DNA from: Paenibacillus sanguinis 2301083 = DSM 16941
GTDB taxonomy: Bacteria > Bacillota > Bacilli > Paenibacillales > Paenibacillaceae
Direction: 5' to 3'
Length of the DNA stretch: 56,443 nt
NCBI RefSeq assembly: GCF_000374825.1
Contig: NZ_KB895395.1
Span: forward strand, 1 to 56,443
Positions 27,340 to 36,419 of the stretch are shown piece by piece. A program made the position numbers and the translations under genes. The notes below the pieces were generated by a model. The model did no database searches. It was given only the letters and a program-made list of their open reading frames with translations, and had not been told where the DNA came from. Every line of letters starts with the position of its first letter. Within the stretch, counting starts at the first letter, position 1.

Positions 27340-28602
27340 ATGAACCAGGCGGAGAGACAAACGGTGGGCATGGAGGATATCGTTAAGGCGCACCATGTAC
27401 TGAAAGAAGTTGTGGTTAGAACTCCGTTGCAGCTTGATGCGACGTTATCGTCAAAATATGAATGCAACGTTTATTTAAAGCGGGAAGATCTGCAAGTGGT
27501 CCGTTCTTTCAAAATTCGCGGGGCCTATAATATGATTCGCAGCTTGCAACCGGAGGATCTAGAGAAGGGGATCGTGTGCGCCAGTGCCGGGAACCATGCT
27601 CAAGGGGTAGCCTTCTCTTGCAATGCGCTTGGCATCCAAGGGAAGATATATATGCCTAGCACGACTCCTAATCAGAAGGTGAAGCAAGTCAAACGCTTTG
27701 GCGGTTCGCATGTGGAGGTCGTCCTCATCGGAGATACTTACGATGATGCTTACGCCGAAGCCATGAAGGCCTGTCGCGAAAATGGCATGACCTTTATCCA
27801 TCCCTTTGACGATCCAAAGATCGTAGCCGGTAACGGGACGATCGGGATGGAGATCATGGAGAGCTTGACCTCACCGGCCGATTATGTGTTTGTGACCATT
27901 GGCGGGGGCGGGCTGGTCTCCGGCGTAGGCACTTATCTCAAAACGGTGAGTCCCACGACGCAAATGATTGGTGTAGAGCCGGCAGGAGCGGCATCCATGA
28001 TCGCTTCGCTCAAGCAGAAAAAGGTTGTGACCTTGGAGTCTATCGACAAGTTTGTTGACGGTGCGGCGGTTAAGCGGGTTGGCGATCTCAACTTCGAGAT
28101 TTGTTCGACCATACTGGATGATGTGGTACGCGTACCGGAAGGCAAGGCTTGTACGACGATATTGGAGTTGTACAATGACAGCGCAATTGTTGTGGAGCCC
28201 GCAGGGGCATTGCCCGTCTCGGCGCTGGACATGTACCGGGAGCAAATTCGCGGCAAGACGGTCGTTTGTGTGATTAGCGGTGGCAATAATGATATTGATC
28301 GGATGCAGGAAATGAAGGAACGTTCTTTGATTTATGAGGGGCTCAAGCATTATTTCCTGATTAATTTTCCGCAGCGGGCAGGCGCTCTCCGCGAATTTCT
28401 GGAAGAGGTTCTTGGACCAAACGATGACATCACCCGGTTTGAATATACCAAGAAGCACAACAAGGAGAACGGTCCGGCTCTGGTCGGCATTGAACTAAGC
28501 GATAAGGCTGATTATGCGGCTTTGGTAGAACGCATGGTGTCGAAAGGTATTGCTTATACGGAGCTAAACCGGGATTTGAATTTATTTAATCTGTTAATTT
28601 GA
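27340..28602 (+). CDS. ilvA: Threonine dehydratase, biosynthetic
   Basis: PLP enzyme that converts threonine to 2-oxobutanoate for isoleucine synthesis. It has 420 aa, like the short B. subtilis IlvA with one C-terminal ACT-like regulatory domain (from about residue 335, YFLINFPQRAGALREFLEEV). The PLP Lys is in VRSFKIRGAYN (about residue 58), and the phosphate loop is GGGGLVSG. The ATG at 27340 follows GAGGAG; an earlier ATG eleven codons upstream lacks a site. A single gene flanked by terminators. Confidence 0.95.
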   Translation: MNQAERQTVGMEDIVKAHHVLKEVVVRTPLQLDATLSSKYECNVYLKREDLQVVRSFKIRGAYNMIRSLQPEDLEKGIVCASAGNHAQGVAFSCNALGIQGKIYMPSTTPNQKVKQVKRFGGSHVEVVLIGDTYDDAYAEAMKACRENGMTFIHPFDDPKIVAGNGTIGMEIMESLTSPADYVFVTIGGGGLVSGVGTYLKTVSPTTQMIGVEPAGAASMIASLKQKKVVTLESIDKFVDGAAVKRVGDLNFEICSTILDDVVRVPEGKACTTILELYNDSAIVVEPAGALPVSALDMYREQIRGKTVVCVISGGNNDIDRMQEMKERSLIYEGLKHYFLINFPQRAGALREFLEEVLGPNDDITRFEYTKKHNKENGPALVGIELSDKADYAALVERMVSKGIAYTELNRDLNLFNLLI

Positions 28603-28631
28603 TACATGGATAGGAGCAGGATGAGATTGAG

Positions 28632-28661
28632 GTTGTCCCTTAAGGACAGCTTCTTTTTTTT
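28632..28661 (+). terminator. Terminator of ilvA
   Basis: GTTGTCC and GGACAGC form a stem followed by TTCTTTTTTTT. Confidence 0.75.
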
Positions 28662-28671
28662 GAAATGGCAC

Positions 28672-28700
28672 TTTACAACACCAAACTACTAGTGTACTAT
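28672..28700 (+). promoter_or_regulatory. Promoter and likely operator of the YtrA-type operon
   Basis: TTTACA and TACTAT are exactly 17 bp apart. The palindrome TAGTGTACTA overlaps the -10, as expected for an autorepressing GntR/YtrA regulator. The leader to the gene is about 170 nt. Confidence 0.55.
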
Positions 28701-28877
28701 TTAACTATAACACCAATACAATAAAGGGATGAATAAATTAATCACAGATGAACAGGAGCCGGATTTATTATATTCCAAAAAAAGGATACTGCGTAGTGAA
28801 AATGAAGTTGCTCTTAACTGTGAGCATCTGCCCGCTCGCAGTTCTGCGGCATACGGCGGAAAGGAGCACACGGAATC

Positions 28878-29270
28878 ATGAGCATTGAATTTGACAATAA
28901 CTTACCAATTTATTTACAAATCATGAATTATTTAAAGCGCGAGATCGTGACTGGCAAACTGAAGGCCGGCGATAAAATTCCTTCGGTACGCGAGCTTGCA
29001 GCCGAGCTGCAAATTAATCCGAATACGGTGCAACGGACTTTTCAGGAATTGGAGCGTGAAGCTGTTGTGGAAACAAAACGTGGGCTGGGCAGATACGTGA
29101 CGAGTGAGGAAGGGAAAATTATGAGTATCAAAAAAGAAATGGCGGGAGATTTGCTGGACCGTTTCATCGGTGGCATGCAGGAGCTTGGCTTCTCCAGTCA
29201 AGATATCGCTACGATCGTTAGTGAAGCCGTGAAGACGAAAGAACCGCAGCAGAAAGGGGAACTCAAATGA
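28878..29270 (+). CDS. GntR-family regulator, YtrA subfamily
   Basis: A 130-aa repressor with an N-terminal winged helix-turn-helix (IYLQIMNYLKREIVTGKLKAG to TVQRTFQELEREAVVETKRG) and only a short C-terminal helix region, which defines the YtrA subfamily rather than the larger effector-binding GntR types. YtrA proteins usually repress an ABC transporter in the same operon and respond to cell-wall antibiotics. It overlaps the next gene by four bases. Confidence 0.85.
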   Translation: MSIEFDNNLPIYLQIMNYLKREIVTGKLKAGDKIPSVRELAAELQINPNTVQRTFQELEREAVVETKRGLGRYVTSEEGKIMSIKKEMAGDLLDRFIGGMQELGFSSQDIATIVSEAVKTKEPQQKGELK

Positions 29271-29965
29271 ATCCATTGCTGGAAGTACGTGAAGTATCAA
29301 AGACTTACGGGGGGAAGATAGCTCTGCATCAGGTTTCACTGAACCTGAACCCAGGCAAGATTATCGGATTGCTCGGCACGAACGGCAGCGGGAAAAGCAC
29401 ACTGATGAAGGCGGTCGCTGGGCTGATCCATCCTACACAGGGGCAAATCCTGGTCAGCGGTATGCCAGTGGGCCTGGGAACGAGGTCGCTAGTGTCTTTC
29501 ATGCCGGACCGCCCGTTAACGGAATCCTGGATGAAGGTGCGTGATGCCATCAGCTTCTATCAGGATTTTTATGCCGATTTTGACCAGCAGAAGGCTCGGA
29601 TGATGCTTGATTTCATGGGATTGCGGGCAAATGACCGAATCAGTGCCTTGTCCAAAGGGATGAATGAACGGTTGCAATTGACCCTGACGTTATCGAGAAA
29701 TGCCAGACTGTATTTGCTGGATGAGCCGATTGGCGGTGTAGACCCCGTAGCCAGAGGCAAGATCCTGGACGCCATTGTGGAGTTCTATAATGAGGACGCA
29801 AGTCTCGTGATCTCTACGCACCTGGTGCGGGACATTGAACGGATATTTGACGAGGTTGTCTTCATCCGCGATGGAGAAGTAGTGATGCAGGAGGAAGTGG
29901 AGAACCTGAGGATTAAATACGGCAAAAGCGTTGACGACATGTTCAAAGAGGTGTTTGCAGAATGA
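29267..29965 (+). CDS. ABC transporter ATPase, YtrB-like
   Basis: A 232-aa ATPase. Walker A is GTNGSGKST, the signature is the variant LSKGMNERL, Walker B is LYLLDEPIGGVDP, and His is in ISTHLV. The Ser-Lys-Gly signature is common in YtrB and BcrA-like exporters. ATGA overlaps link it to the regulator before and the permease after. The function is probably envelope stress or antibiotic response, inferred from the operon type. Confidence 0.85.
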   Translation: MNPLLEVREVSKTYGGKIALHQVSLNLNPGKIIGLLGTNGSGKSTLMKAVAGLIHPTQGQILVSGMPVGLGTRSLVSFMPDRPLTESWMKVRDAISFYQDFYADFDQQKARMMLDFMGLRANDRISALSKGMNERLQLTLTLSRNARLYLLDEPIGGVDPVARGKILDAIVEFYNEDASLVISTHLVRDIERIFDEVVFIRDGEVVMQEEVENLRIKYGKSVDDMFKEVFAE

Positions 29966-30702
29966 TGATGCTATTGAAATACGAATGGAAACGGAATGCC
30001 AATACTTTACTGAGCGTATTCTTCGTACTTATTGTTGCTCAAATTGTTGTTGCGACTGTAGGGCATTATGGCAACTGGATAGACGCCGGGACTGTAGCGC
30101 TGAGCATCATGATGTATGTGGCGGCAGTGATGATTATGATTGTCACGGTCTCCAAGACATTTAGCTACAACATCAGAGCTTATCATTGGCGTTTATTGCC
30201 GGTTCACCCGGTATGGACGATACTTTCTCCCCTTTTGCTAAGCTGGCTCGTTCTAATCGTGCTTCTGGGGATCATGGCCATTCATGGTGGACTGTATTTT
30301 CAATTCTCGGATTACCCTTTTGGATTAGAACAAGTAGTGAACTCCCTTGTTCTGGGTGACTGGTTATTAGTTGTTGGACAAATTGTATGGTTATATACTT
30401 TGCTGATTATAGTAATCTTTGTCTCCATGCTGATCGGGGCCAGCGTAAGCATTCGGGGCAAAGCCGGAATCTGGATAGCTATTCTTTCCTTCTTTATTAT
30501 TCAGTATGTTCTGTTCTGGGTCGAGGATGTGTTCTTTAGCGAAGATACTTCAGGCTTCATGTCCGGTGTCCTTGAATCCGAATCGGGGGCAGTGACCATT
30601 GAAGCCGTCCTGACTTGGGGGCCGTTCCTCTTTGAATTTGTTGTCGTCTGTTTGTTTGTCTGGATGATGAGCTATTTACTCAAGAGACGGGTACAAATAT
30701 AG
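29962..30702 (+). CDS. ABC transporter membrane subunit
   Basis: A 246-aa integral membrane protein with about six hydrophobic spans (from residue 13, 42, 80, 130, 160 and 220 or so) and a basic C-terminus LLKRRVQI. No family motif is recognised, but its position and four-base overlap with the ATPase make it the membrane partner. The remains of a second, similar subunit lie 70 bp downstream. Confidence 0.75.
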   Translation: MMMLLKYEWKRNANTLLSVFFVLIVAQIVVATVGHYGNWIDAGTVALSIMMYVAAVMIMIVTVSKTFSYNIRAYHWRLLPVHPVWTILSPLLLSWLVLIVLLGIMAIHGGLYFQFSDYPFGLEQVVNSLVLGDWLLVVGQIVWLYTLLIIVIFVSMLIGASVSIRGKAGIWIAILSFFIIQYVLFWVEDVFFSEDTSGFMSGVLESESGAVTIEAVLTWGPFLFEFVVVCLFVWMMSYLLKRRVQI

Positions 30703-30771
30703 AAGCGTGGTGAAAAAATTGCTTATCGAATCGAGTTCAACGGGAGGGATAAGTGCATCGTTCACTTCTAG

Positions 30772-30870
30772 GGTTTTTATTGCCTGGGCCCTGCCTTATT
30801 CCAAACAGCCTTTGTGGGGCTGATGTTCTTCGCAACCGTATATTTGATTAACCGGAAAGTGGAAATCTAG
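30772..30870 (+). pseudogene. Remnant of a second ABC permease gene
   Basis: A short frame ends FATVYLINRKVEI, which parallels the end of the preceding permease (MSYLLKRRVQI). Before it the frame reads GLMFF and LFQTAFV, then breaks: the likely upstream residues GFLLPG are in another frame, and a stop codon precedes them. No start remains. It looks like the 3' end of a deleted paralogue. Confidence 0.55.
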
Positions 30871-30898
30871 AAAACTTAACTTAGGAGACAGGGTAAAT

Positions 30899-32290
30899 AT
30901 GAAGATGGGGTTCAATAAACTGACCGGAGTGACCGGAGTGATGCTATCGTTGGTACTGGTCTGCTCCATCGTGTTGGCGCCCGTCAACGCTTTGGCCGCA
31001 ATTGATCAGAGTCAGATGGAATGGCTGAAGAAAAACGTCCAGCAGCTATCGTCGCTGGAGTCAGAGGATTACAGCGATCTTGCCTTTCTAAAGCCGCTGT
31101 TGAAGGACAAAACCGTCGTCAGCCTCGGGGAAAATTTTCACCAGGTGGCCGAATACAGCAGTATAAAAACCAGGCTGATCAAATTTTTGCACGAAGAGAT
31201 GGATTTTGACGTGATCGCTTTTGAATCGGGGATGGGGGATGCGGCGGCCGTATTCGAGACGCGGGATTCCCTTACCCCGGAGGCGATGATGGGCGCTTCG
31301 ATCTTTCCGATCTGGCATTCCAAGGAAACCTTGGAGCTGTTCGACTATATCAAAGAGCAGGGAAAGGGCGACAAACCACTGTACCTGGCGGGGTATGACA
31401 ATCAGTTTACGAGCTTTTATTTGACCCAGTTTATTGGCGAGGGAATTGCGAAGCTGGACTTAAATAAGGGAAAAGCTTTTTTTCAGATGGAATTGCAAGC
31501 GATCACGGATTGGTACGAAGTTCTTGATAAATACGAGCTTTTCGCCAAAGATCCGGCTTACAAAAATGAAATGCAGGCTGTGATCGACAAATATGTGCCT
31601 CAATATAATGAAGTCATCAAGTATGTCGAGCAGCACCGTACCGAACTAGCAGCCTTTTATCCCAATCAGCCTCATATCGATGATATTTTTCTGAAATCCT
31701 TGAGCGACCATGTCGCTTTTCTGGAGAGCGGGCTGGAGGAGGCAAAGGATGCCTATTCTTCCCGGGATGAGTTGATGACACAAAATCTGGAATGGGTGAT
31801 GCAGACGCTGTATCCGGGGAAAAAGGTAATTTTATGGGCCCACAATGACCATCTGGCCAAAAACACCTCGAAAATGCGGGTGAAGGAAGACGGTAAATGG
31901 ATTTATAGCTTTACGAGCATGGGCGAACTGACGTACCGGAAGCTGAAGGATAAAATGTATGTGATCGGACTTTACATGAATCGCGGCTCATCCGTGACGA
32001 TCACTTCACAAAAGCCTTTTACGATCAAGCCTGCGATAGAAGGAAGCCTTGAGCACCTGATCATGCAAAGCGGTTACGCAAATTCCTTTATTGATTTGAG
32101 TAAGCATAAAGTGAAGGAAAAGCGAAATGCCTGGATGTTCCGGCCGATTTATGCTTCCGAGGACGGCATGACCTCTGAACAGGTTCTGCCGAATGTAATG
32201 CGGTTTATCCCGAAGGAGCAGTATGACGGAATTATCGTCATTGACAAGATTAAGGCTCCGACACCAGTTCATGCAATGAGCAACGAGTAA
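30899..32290 (+). CDS. Secreted erythromycin esterase family protein
   Basis: A 463-aa protein with an N-terminal signal (residues 1-34, ending VNALAA). It has the Ere-family motifs LGENFHQVAEY, with the conserved Gly-Glu, His and Glu, then AFESGMGDA, and WAHNDHLAK near residue 314. Ere enzymes open macrolide rings, but many family members have other or unknown substrates. The signal peptide sets this apart from the classic cytoplasmic EreA and EreB. The start follows AGGAGA-type spacing. Resistance should not be assumed. Confidence 0.8.
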   Translation: MKMGFNKLTGVTGVMLSLVLVCSIVLAPVNALAAIDQSQMEWLKKNVQQLSSLESEDYSDLAFLKPLLKDKTVVSLGENFHQVAEYSSIKTRLIKFLHEEMDFDVIAFESGMGDAAAVFETRDSLTPEAMMGASIFPIWHSKETLELFDYIKEQGKGDKPLYLAGYDNQFTSFYLTQFIGEGIAKLDLNKGKAFFQMELQAITDWYEVLDKYELFAKDPAYKNEMQAVIDKYVPQYNEVIKYVEQHRTELAAFYPNQPHIDDIFLKSLSDHVAFLESGLEEAKDAYSSRDELMTQNLEWVMQTLYPGKKVILWAHNDHLAKNTSKMRVKEDGKWIYSFTSMGELTYRKLKDKMYVIGLYMNRGSSVTITSQKPFTIKPAIEGSLEHLIMQSGYANSFIDLSKHKVKEKRNAWMFRPIYASEDGMTSEQVLPNVMRFIPKEQYDGIIVIDKIKAPTPVHAMSNE

Positions 32291-32292
32291 GT

Positions 32293-32335
32293 AAAAGGGG
32301 GCGGCAAGCCGTACATGGCTGCAGTGCCCCCTTTT
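32293..32335. terminator. Bidirectional terminator between convergent genes
   Basis: AAAAGGGGGC and GCCCCCTTTT form a strong stem with a loop of about 23 nt; A and T tracts flank it on both sides. It serves the esterase gene on the plus strand and the DUF1129 gene on the minus strand. Confidence 0.85.
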
Positions 32336-32347
32336 GATATGCTGTGA

Positions 32348-33076
32348 TTATAATTTGGACCGGCGGCTGAAGAAAAAAAATTGTCCTGCCAGGCCAACGA
32401 CAAAGATGATAAGGCTGTCCCAGGGCGATACAGTGAACGACGGCATGATCCGGTTAAGTAGTGCCCCGATGAGAATGACGCCAACCGCAATCCCGATATA
32501 AAGGCCAAAGGAGCGAAGATTGAAGCTGCGTGCGGCGGGACGATGGGGGACTCTATTGGCAGAATCCCCAGCTTGGGTACTCTCCTGCTCTGTTCTGCCG
32601 GGATTGGCAAGGAATCGGGTCACCAATTCAATAAGAACGATGGACAAGCCGGCCATAATGAGCAGAGAAGAACTGCTGATTACCACGTAGTCCATGCTGC
32701 CGCTGAACCATTTGCTGAAGAAGCCGGTGATCATGTAAATAAAGAAAATCCAGGTCAAGGCCACCCATGGGATCATAATATAATAGCGAATCTTGGCCCC
32801 CAGAGTACGAGGTTTCCCCCTTGACATATCATCAACTAATTGTTCACAGTAGGCATTTGGATCGTCTCCGAACAAATCTGCTGCAGACACTCCCTTGCTT
32901 TGGCTATGAACCACCTGCCGAGCCAGGTCAACCAGGAGTTCCTCGCCTTTTGCTACGGGCAAAGGGTTGGCATCGGAGTAGATAAATTCGAGCATTTGGT
33001 TAAAATAAGCTTGGTTATCCGGATTCATTTGCCGATAAAGCGGCTTCAATTCGCCGGTCATCTTTTGCGAATTCAT
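32348..33076 (-). CDS. DUF1129 family membrane protein
   Basis: A 242-aa protein. The N-terminal soluble helical part (about 1-95) has YRQMNPDNQAYFNQMLEFIY and DLFGDDPNAYCEQLVDDM, which are typical of DUF1129. Four hydrophobic spans follow, with a polar Gln/Arg-rich linker near residue 170. The start at 33076 follows AAGGAGA by ten bases; a longer upstream frame has no site. The function is unknown. Confidence 0.75.
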   Translation of the reverse strand: MNSQKMTGELKPLYRQMNPDNQAYFNQMLEFIYSDANPLPVAKGEELLVDLARQVVHSQSKGVSAADLFGDDPNAYCEQLVDDMSRGKPRTLGAKIRYYIMIPWVALTWIFFIYMITGFFSKWFSGSMDYVVISSSSLLIMAGLSIVLIELVTRFLANPGRTEQESTQAGDSANRVPHRPAARSFNLRSFGLYIGIAVGVILIGALLNRIMPSFTVSPWDSLIIFVVGLAGQFFFFSRRSKL

Positions 33077-33261
33077 GATTAGGCGTTCTCCTTCCGGTCT
33101 GATTATCCCTCGTAGTATACTGCAAGTTTTACCTTGTCTGCAAGGAGCCGATTGACACCCGACAACCGGCAATGATAAGATCATTTCATAAATCATATTA
33201 AACACATCGGAATTAATTAAATAAAGTTCCTGTTAGGAAACAGATAGGGGGAAGCGCCAAT

Positions 33262-34086
33262 ATGGAAAGACAAATGATTATTAAGCATGCCAGTGAGGAA
33301 ATTGCGGCCAGTATTCATTATCCTCTCCAAAGCAAGCAGGAGGGACGCTGCCAACGCGCTCCACTCGTCATTATCTGCCACGGATTCGTAGGCAACCGAA
33401 TCGGGGTAGACCGATTGTTTCTCAAGACGGCCCGTGATTTGGCTGCGGATGGATATCTTGTGGTTCGCTTTGACTATCTGGGCTGCGGAGAGAGCAGCGG
33501 CAGCTACGGAGAACACGGTATAGAGTCACTGATTGCCCAGACTCGGGCCGTGCTGGATTATAGCTTGGGGGCATTTGATATCGACCCTACCCGAGTAGCC
33601 CTGATTGGACATAGCCTGGGCGGAGCCATTGCCCTGCTAACGGCGATCCGCGATCGTCGGGTTAAGAATCTGGTACTGTGGGCCTCTGTAGGATACCCTT
33701 ACAGTGATATTGTGAAGATCACTGGACGGAAGGTATATGACCAGGCGGTCAAGCAGGGTATCGCCGATTATCTGGGCTACGGGCTGACTAAAGCCTATTT
33801 CGATTCCCTTGGCGAATTCCAGCCGTTCCAGGAGGCTTCTAAATTTACAGGTGATGTGCTGGTTGTGCATGGCACCTCGGATGATGATATTCCGGCAGAT
33901 TATGCTTTCTTGTATCAGAAGGTATTTTGGTTGCGTTCAGAAGGCCGTTGCGACAAGGATATTATTTTCCAGGCCAATCATACGTTTTCCACGGGCGAGC
34001 ATCAGCAACAACTGATCCGCAAGACGAAGGAATGGCTGGGGGGGCTGGAGGCGGCTCAGGTGGAATGGCAGAATTGGATGATTTAG
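33262..34086 (+). CDS. Alpha/beta hydrolase
   Basis: A 274-aa serine hydrolase of the dienelactone or acyl-peptidase-like group. The oxyanion region is IICHGFVGNR, the nucleophile is in GHSLGG (about residue 118), the acid is in HGTSDDDIP and the His in QANHTFS. The start follows AGGGGGA. It is divergent from the DUF1129 gene. The substrate is unknown. Confidence 0.85.
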   Translation: MERQMIIKHASEEIAASIHYPLQSKQEGRCQRAPLVIICHGFVGNRIGVDRLFLKTARDLAADGYLVVRFDYLGCGESSGSYGEHGIESLIAQTRAVLDYSLGAFDIDPTRVALIGHSLGGAIALLTAIRDRRVKNLVLWASVGYPYSDIVKITGRKVYDQAVKQGIADYLGYGLTKAYFDSLGEFQPFQEASKFTGDVLVVHGTSDDDIPADYAFLYQKVFWLRSEGRCDKDIIFQANHTFSTGEHQQQLIRKTKEWLGGLEAAQVEWQNWMI

Positions 34087-34184
34087 AAGATGAACCCTGC
34101 CCAGATCATATGAAAGTGGTAAAATACTTTCTGAAAGGATACAATGGAGGTGTAACCATACTGGTGTAGGGAGGTTTGAGAGTG

Positions 34185-34973
34185 ATGTCTCAGCCTGCAT
34201 TGTTTGTCGCACATGGATCACCTACTTTAGCTATTGAACAAAACGATTATACCGATTTTCTCCGGCGATTGGGACAAGAGACGCTGAAGCCGCCCAGAGC
34301 CATCGTGGTGTTCACAGCTCATTGGGACTCACCGATCCAATGGCTAACGTCGGATGCACAGCATACGACGATGCATGATTATTACGGATTTCCGGATGAA
34401 ATGTACACGATCGATTATCCCGCACCGGGTAACCCGGAGCTAAGTGAAGAAGTGGGAGCGATATTTCAGAACCACAACCTGCCTTACAAACGTTCGGAGG
34501 GAAGAGGACTTGACCACGGAGCTTGGATCATCTTGCGGCTGATGTTTCCGGAAGCCAACATTCCGGTCATCGCCTTGTCGGTAGATTCCAAGCGAGCGCC
34601 AGAGGAGCAATATGCTATCGGCAAAATGCTGTGTGAGCTGCGGCACCGCAATATTCTGGTCATCGCTAGCGGTGGACTGGTGCACAATTTGCGCTTGCTT
34701 GACAGCAAGGCGGATGGACCAGCTAATTGGGCGGTCGAATTCGACGACTGGATCGGTGAACAACTGCAAAGCTGGAATTTGCAGACGTTATTTGACTATG
34801 AACGCAAGGCCCCGCATTTGCGGATGGCAGTTCCCTCTTATGGGAAGGAGCATTTTGTACCGTTATTGTATGCTATGGGCGCGGCCGATAATGAACGCCG
34901 GGCAGTCAAGCTGTTTCAGGATTATCAATTAGGCAGCTTAAGTCTGAATTGCTGGCGGTTTGGCGGAGAATAG
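34185..34973 (+). CDS. Extradiol ring-cleavage dioxygenase, DODA type (YgiD-like)
   Basis: A 262-aa protein of the class III extradiol dioxygenase family (4,5-DOPA dioxygenase). Metal-binding and active-site positions are seen in FVAHGSPTLA, VFTAHWDSP, RGLDHGAWIIL and SGGLVHNLR. The ATG at 34185 lies ten bases after GGGAGG; TTG and GTG starts just upstream are possible. The natural substrate in bacteria is not known. A terminator follows. Confidence 0.85.
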   Translation: MSQPALFVAHGSPTLAIEQNDYTDFLRRLGQETLKPPRAIVVFTAHWDSPIQWLTSDAQHTTMHDYYGFPDEMYTIDYPAPGNPELSEEVGAIFQNHNLPYKRSEGRGLDHGAWIILRLMFPEANIPVIALSVDSKRAPEEQYAIGKMLCELRHRNILVIASGGLVHNLRLLDSKADGPANWAVEFDDWIGEQLQSWNLQTLFDYERKAPHLRMAVPSYGKEHFVPLLYAMGAADNERRAVKLFQDYQLGSLSLNCWRFGGE

Positions 34974-34995
34974 TTGCCCACTAAGCTTGCTAAAT

Positions 34996-35032
34996 AAGCG
35001 CAGAACCCGTATGTGCGGGCTCTGCGCTTTTG
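34996..35032 (+). terminator. Terminator of the dioxygenase gene
   Basis: AAGCGCAGAACCCG and CGGGCTCTGCGCTTTT form a long stem with one bulge around a TATGTG loop. Confidence 0.9.
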
Positions 35033-35156
35033 TATGTTATATAGAGGGCTGTTGTGTTGAACCCTTCGGTCTTTGTCTTCCCTGAGCAAGCCGAATCAAC
35101 GTATAATAGAGGTTATTCAATGGTAGAAAATTCAGGAATAACGGAGGAATCGCATT

Positions 35157-36224
35157 TTGAAATTATCCAAGCTTATTTCCATATTGCTGCTGTTCTGCTT
35201 GATCTTGCTATCTGCCTGCGGAGACGCAGGTCAAACGGCCCTTCCCGCAGAGGGAATTGCACCTCCCCCGGTGATTGAACCGTATGGATCTGAGGAAACT
35301 GTGGAGCCTTCGGCTCCTGCCTATATCGCTCCGCTGACGGGAATGCCTTCGGAAGTTCCAATCACTCAGCGTCCGCTGGCCATCATGATTAACAATGCCC
35401 CTGCGGCCCGCCCACAGTCAGGCTTGATCGATGCCGATCTGGTATACGAGGTGCTGGCTGAAGGCGGAATTACCCGTCTGGTATCGATATACCAAAGTAA
35501 GGCCGACAACGTCAAAATTGGTCCCATCCGCAGCATCCGTCCTTATATGATCGATTTGGGGGAGAGCCATCATGCGGTCACGGTGCATGCGGGTGCCAGC
35601 AATGACGCTTACGCGATTCTGCAGGCCAAACGCAAGGATGATTTGGATGAGATCACGAATGCCGGCTCTTACTTCTGGCGGGACAAGTCCCGGAAGGCTC
35701 CCCATAACTTGTACTCCAATGTGGCAACCTTGCTGGAAGGGGCTGTGAAGCGTGGCTTCGAGACGGAAGCGGAGCGCACGTCAGGTTACATATTTTACCC
35801 GGAAAAAGAAGGGCCCGACAGTTTGGAAAAAGCGAATACGCTAGAGATCAAATTTCAATTAGACAGCTACCGGGTTGGCTATGAATTTGACGCGGCCGCC
35901 GGTGTATATAAACGGTCAATCAATCAGAAGCCCCATAACGATCTGGAGAGCGGAGAGCAGCTTACCGCTGCAAACGTAGTTGTGATGGGAGCAGACCATC
36001 GGGTACTGGACGATATCGGACGGTTGCAGGTTGGCCTGACCTTGGGGGGAGAGGCCATATTGTTCCAGCAAGGACAAGTGGTCCGTGCACGATGGATTCG
36101 GGAAAACAACGACATTATCCGGTTTATTAAGGATAACCAGGAAGTGCCAATGGTTCCCGGAAATACTTATATTCATATCGTGCCGAATGCGCCTGATTTC
36201 GACAGTCATGTAAAGGCAGAGTAA
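35157..36224 (+). CDS. yerB: DUF3048 family lipoprotein (YerB)
   Basis: A 355-aa lipoprotein. The signal ends in the lipobox LLSAC (Cys21). The DUF3048 body includes RPLAIMINNAPAARPQSGL, IGPIRSIRPYMID and APHNLYSN. The start is TTG at 35157, nine bases after GGAGG. Its function is unknown. In B. subtilis yerB lies just after the pur operon and next to yerC, as it roughly does here. Confidence 0.88.
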   Translation: MKLSKLISILLLFCLILLSACGDAGQTALPAEGIAPPPVIEPYGSEETVEPSAPAYIAPLTGMPSEVPITQRPLAIMINNAPAARPQSGLIDADLVYEVLAEGGITRLVSIYQSKADNVKIGPIRSIRPYMIDLGESHHAVTVHAGASNDAYAILQAKRKDDLDEITNAGSYFWRDKSRKAPHNLYSNVATLLEGAVKRGFETEAERTSGYIFYPEKEGPDSLEKANTLEIKFQLDSYRVGYEFDAAAGVYKRSINQKPHNDLESGEQLTAANVVVMGADHRVLDDIGRLQVGLTLGGEAILFQQGQVVRARWIRENNDIIRFIKDNQEVPMVPGNTYIHIVPNAPDFDSHVKAE

Positions 36225-36419
36225 ACAGAAAAAATAGATAAAATGAGATATTGTGGTTATATAAGGATAACTATGGAATTATTGTGGGGAATGTTTGCGA
36301 AATTAGGTGAAATGTTTGCGACAATATTAACTATGTGTTAAAAGGTTGTGATAAGATAGTCAAGGCTATGTAAAATTTTTTTCAGAAGTAGCCTATACCG
36401 AGAAAAGGGGGGGAACCTG

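Noticed and set aside
30796..30987. Minus-strand small frame over the start of the esterase gene
   Set aside because: It overlaps the signal peptide codons of the esterase and has no ribosome site.
36225..36419. Pho box before the DUF47-pit genes
   Set aside because: TTAACT- and TTGCGA-like words are present, but no pair of TT(A/T/C)ACA repeats with 5-bp spacing was found.
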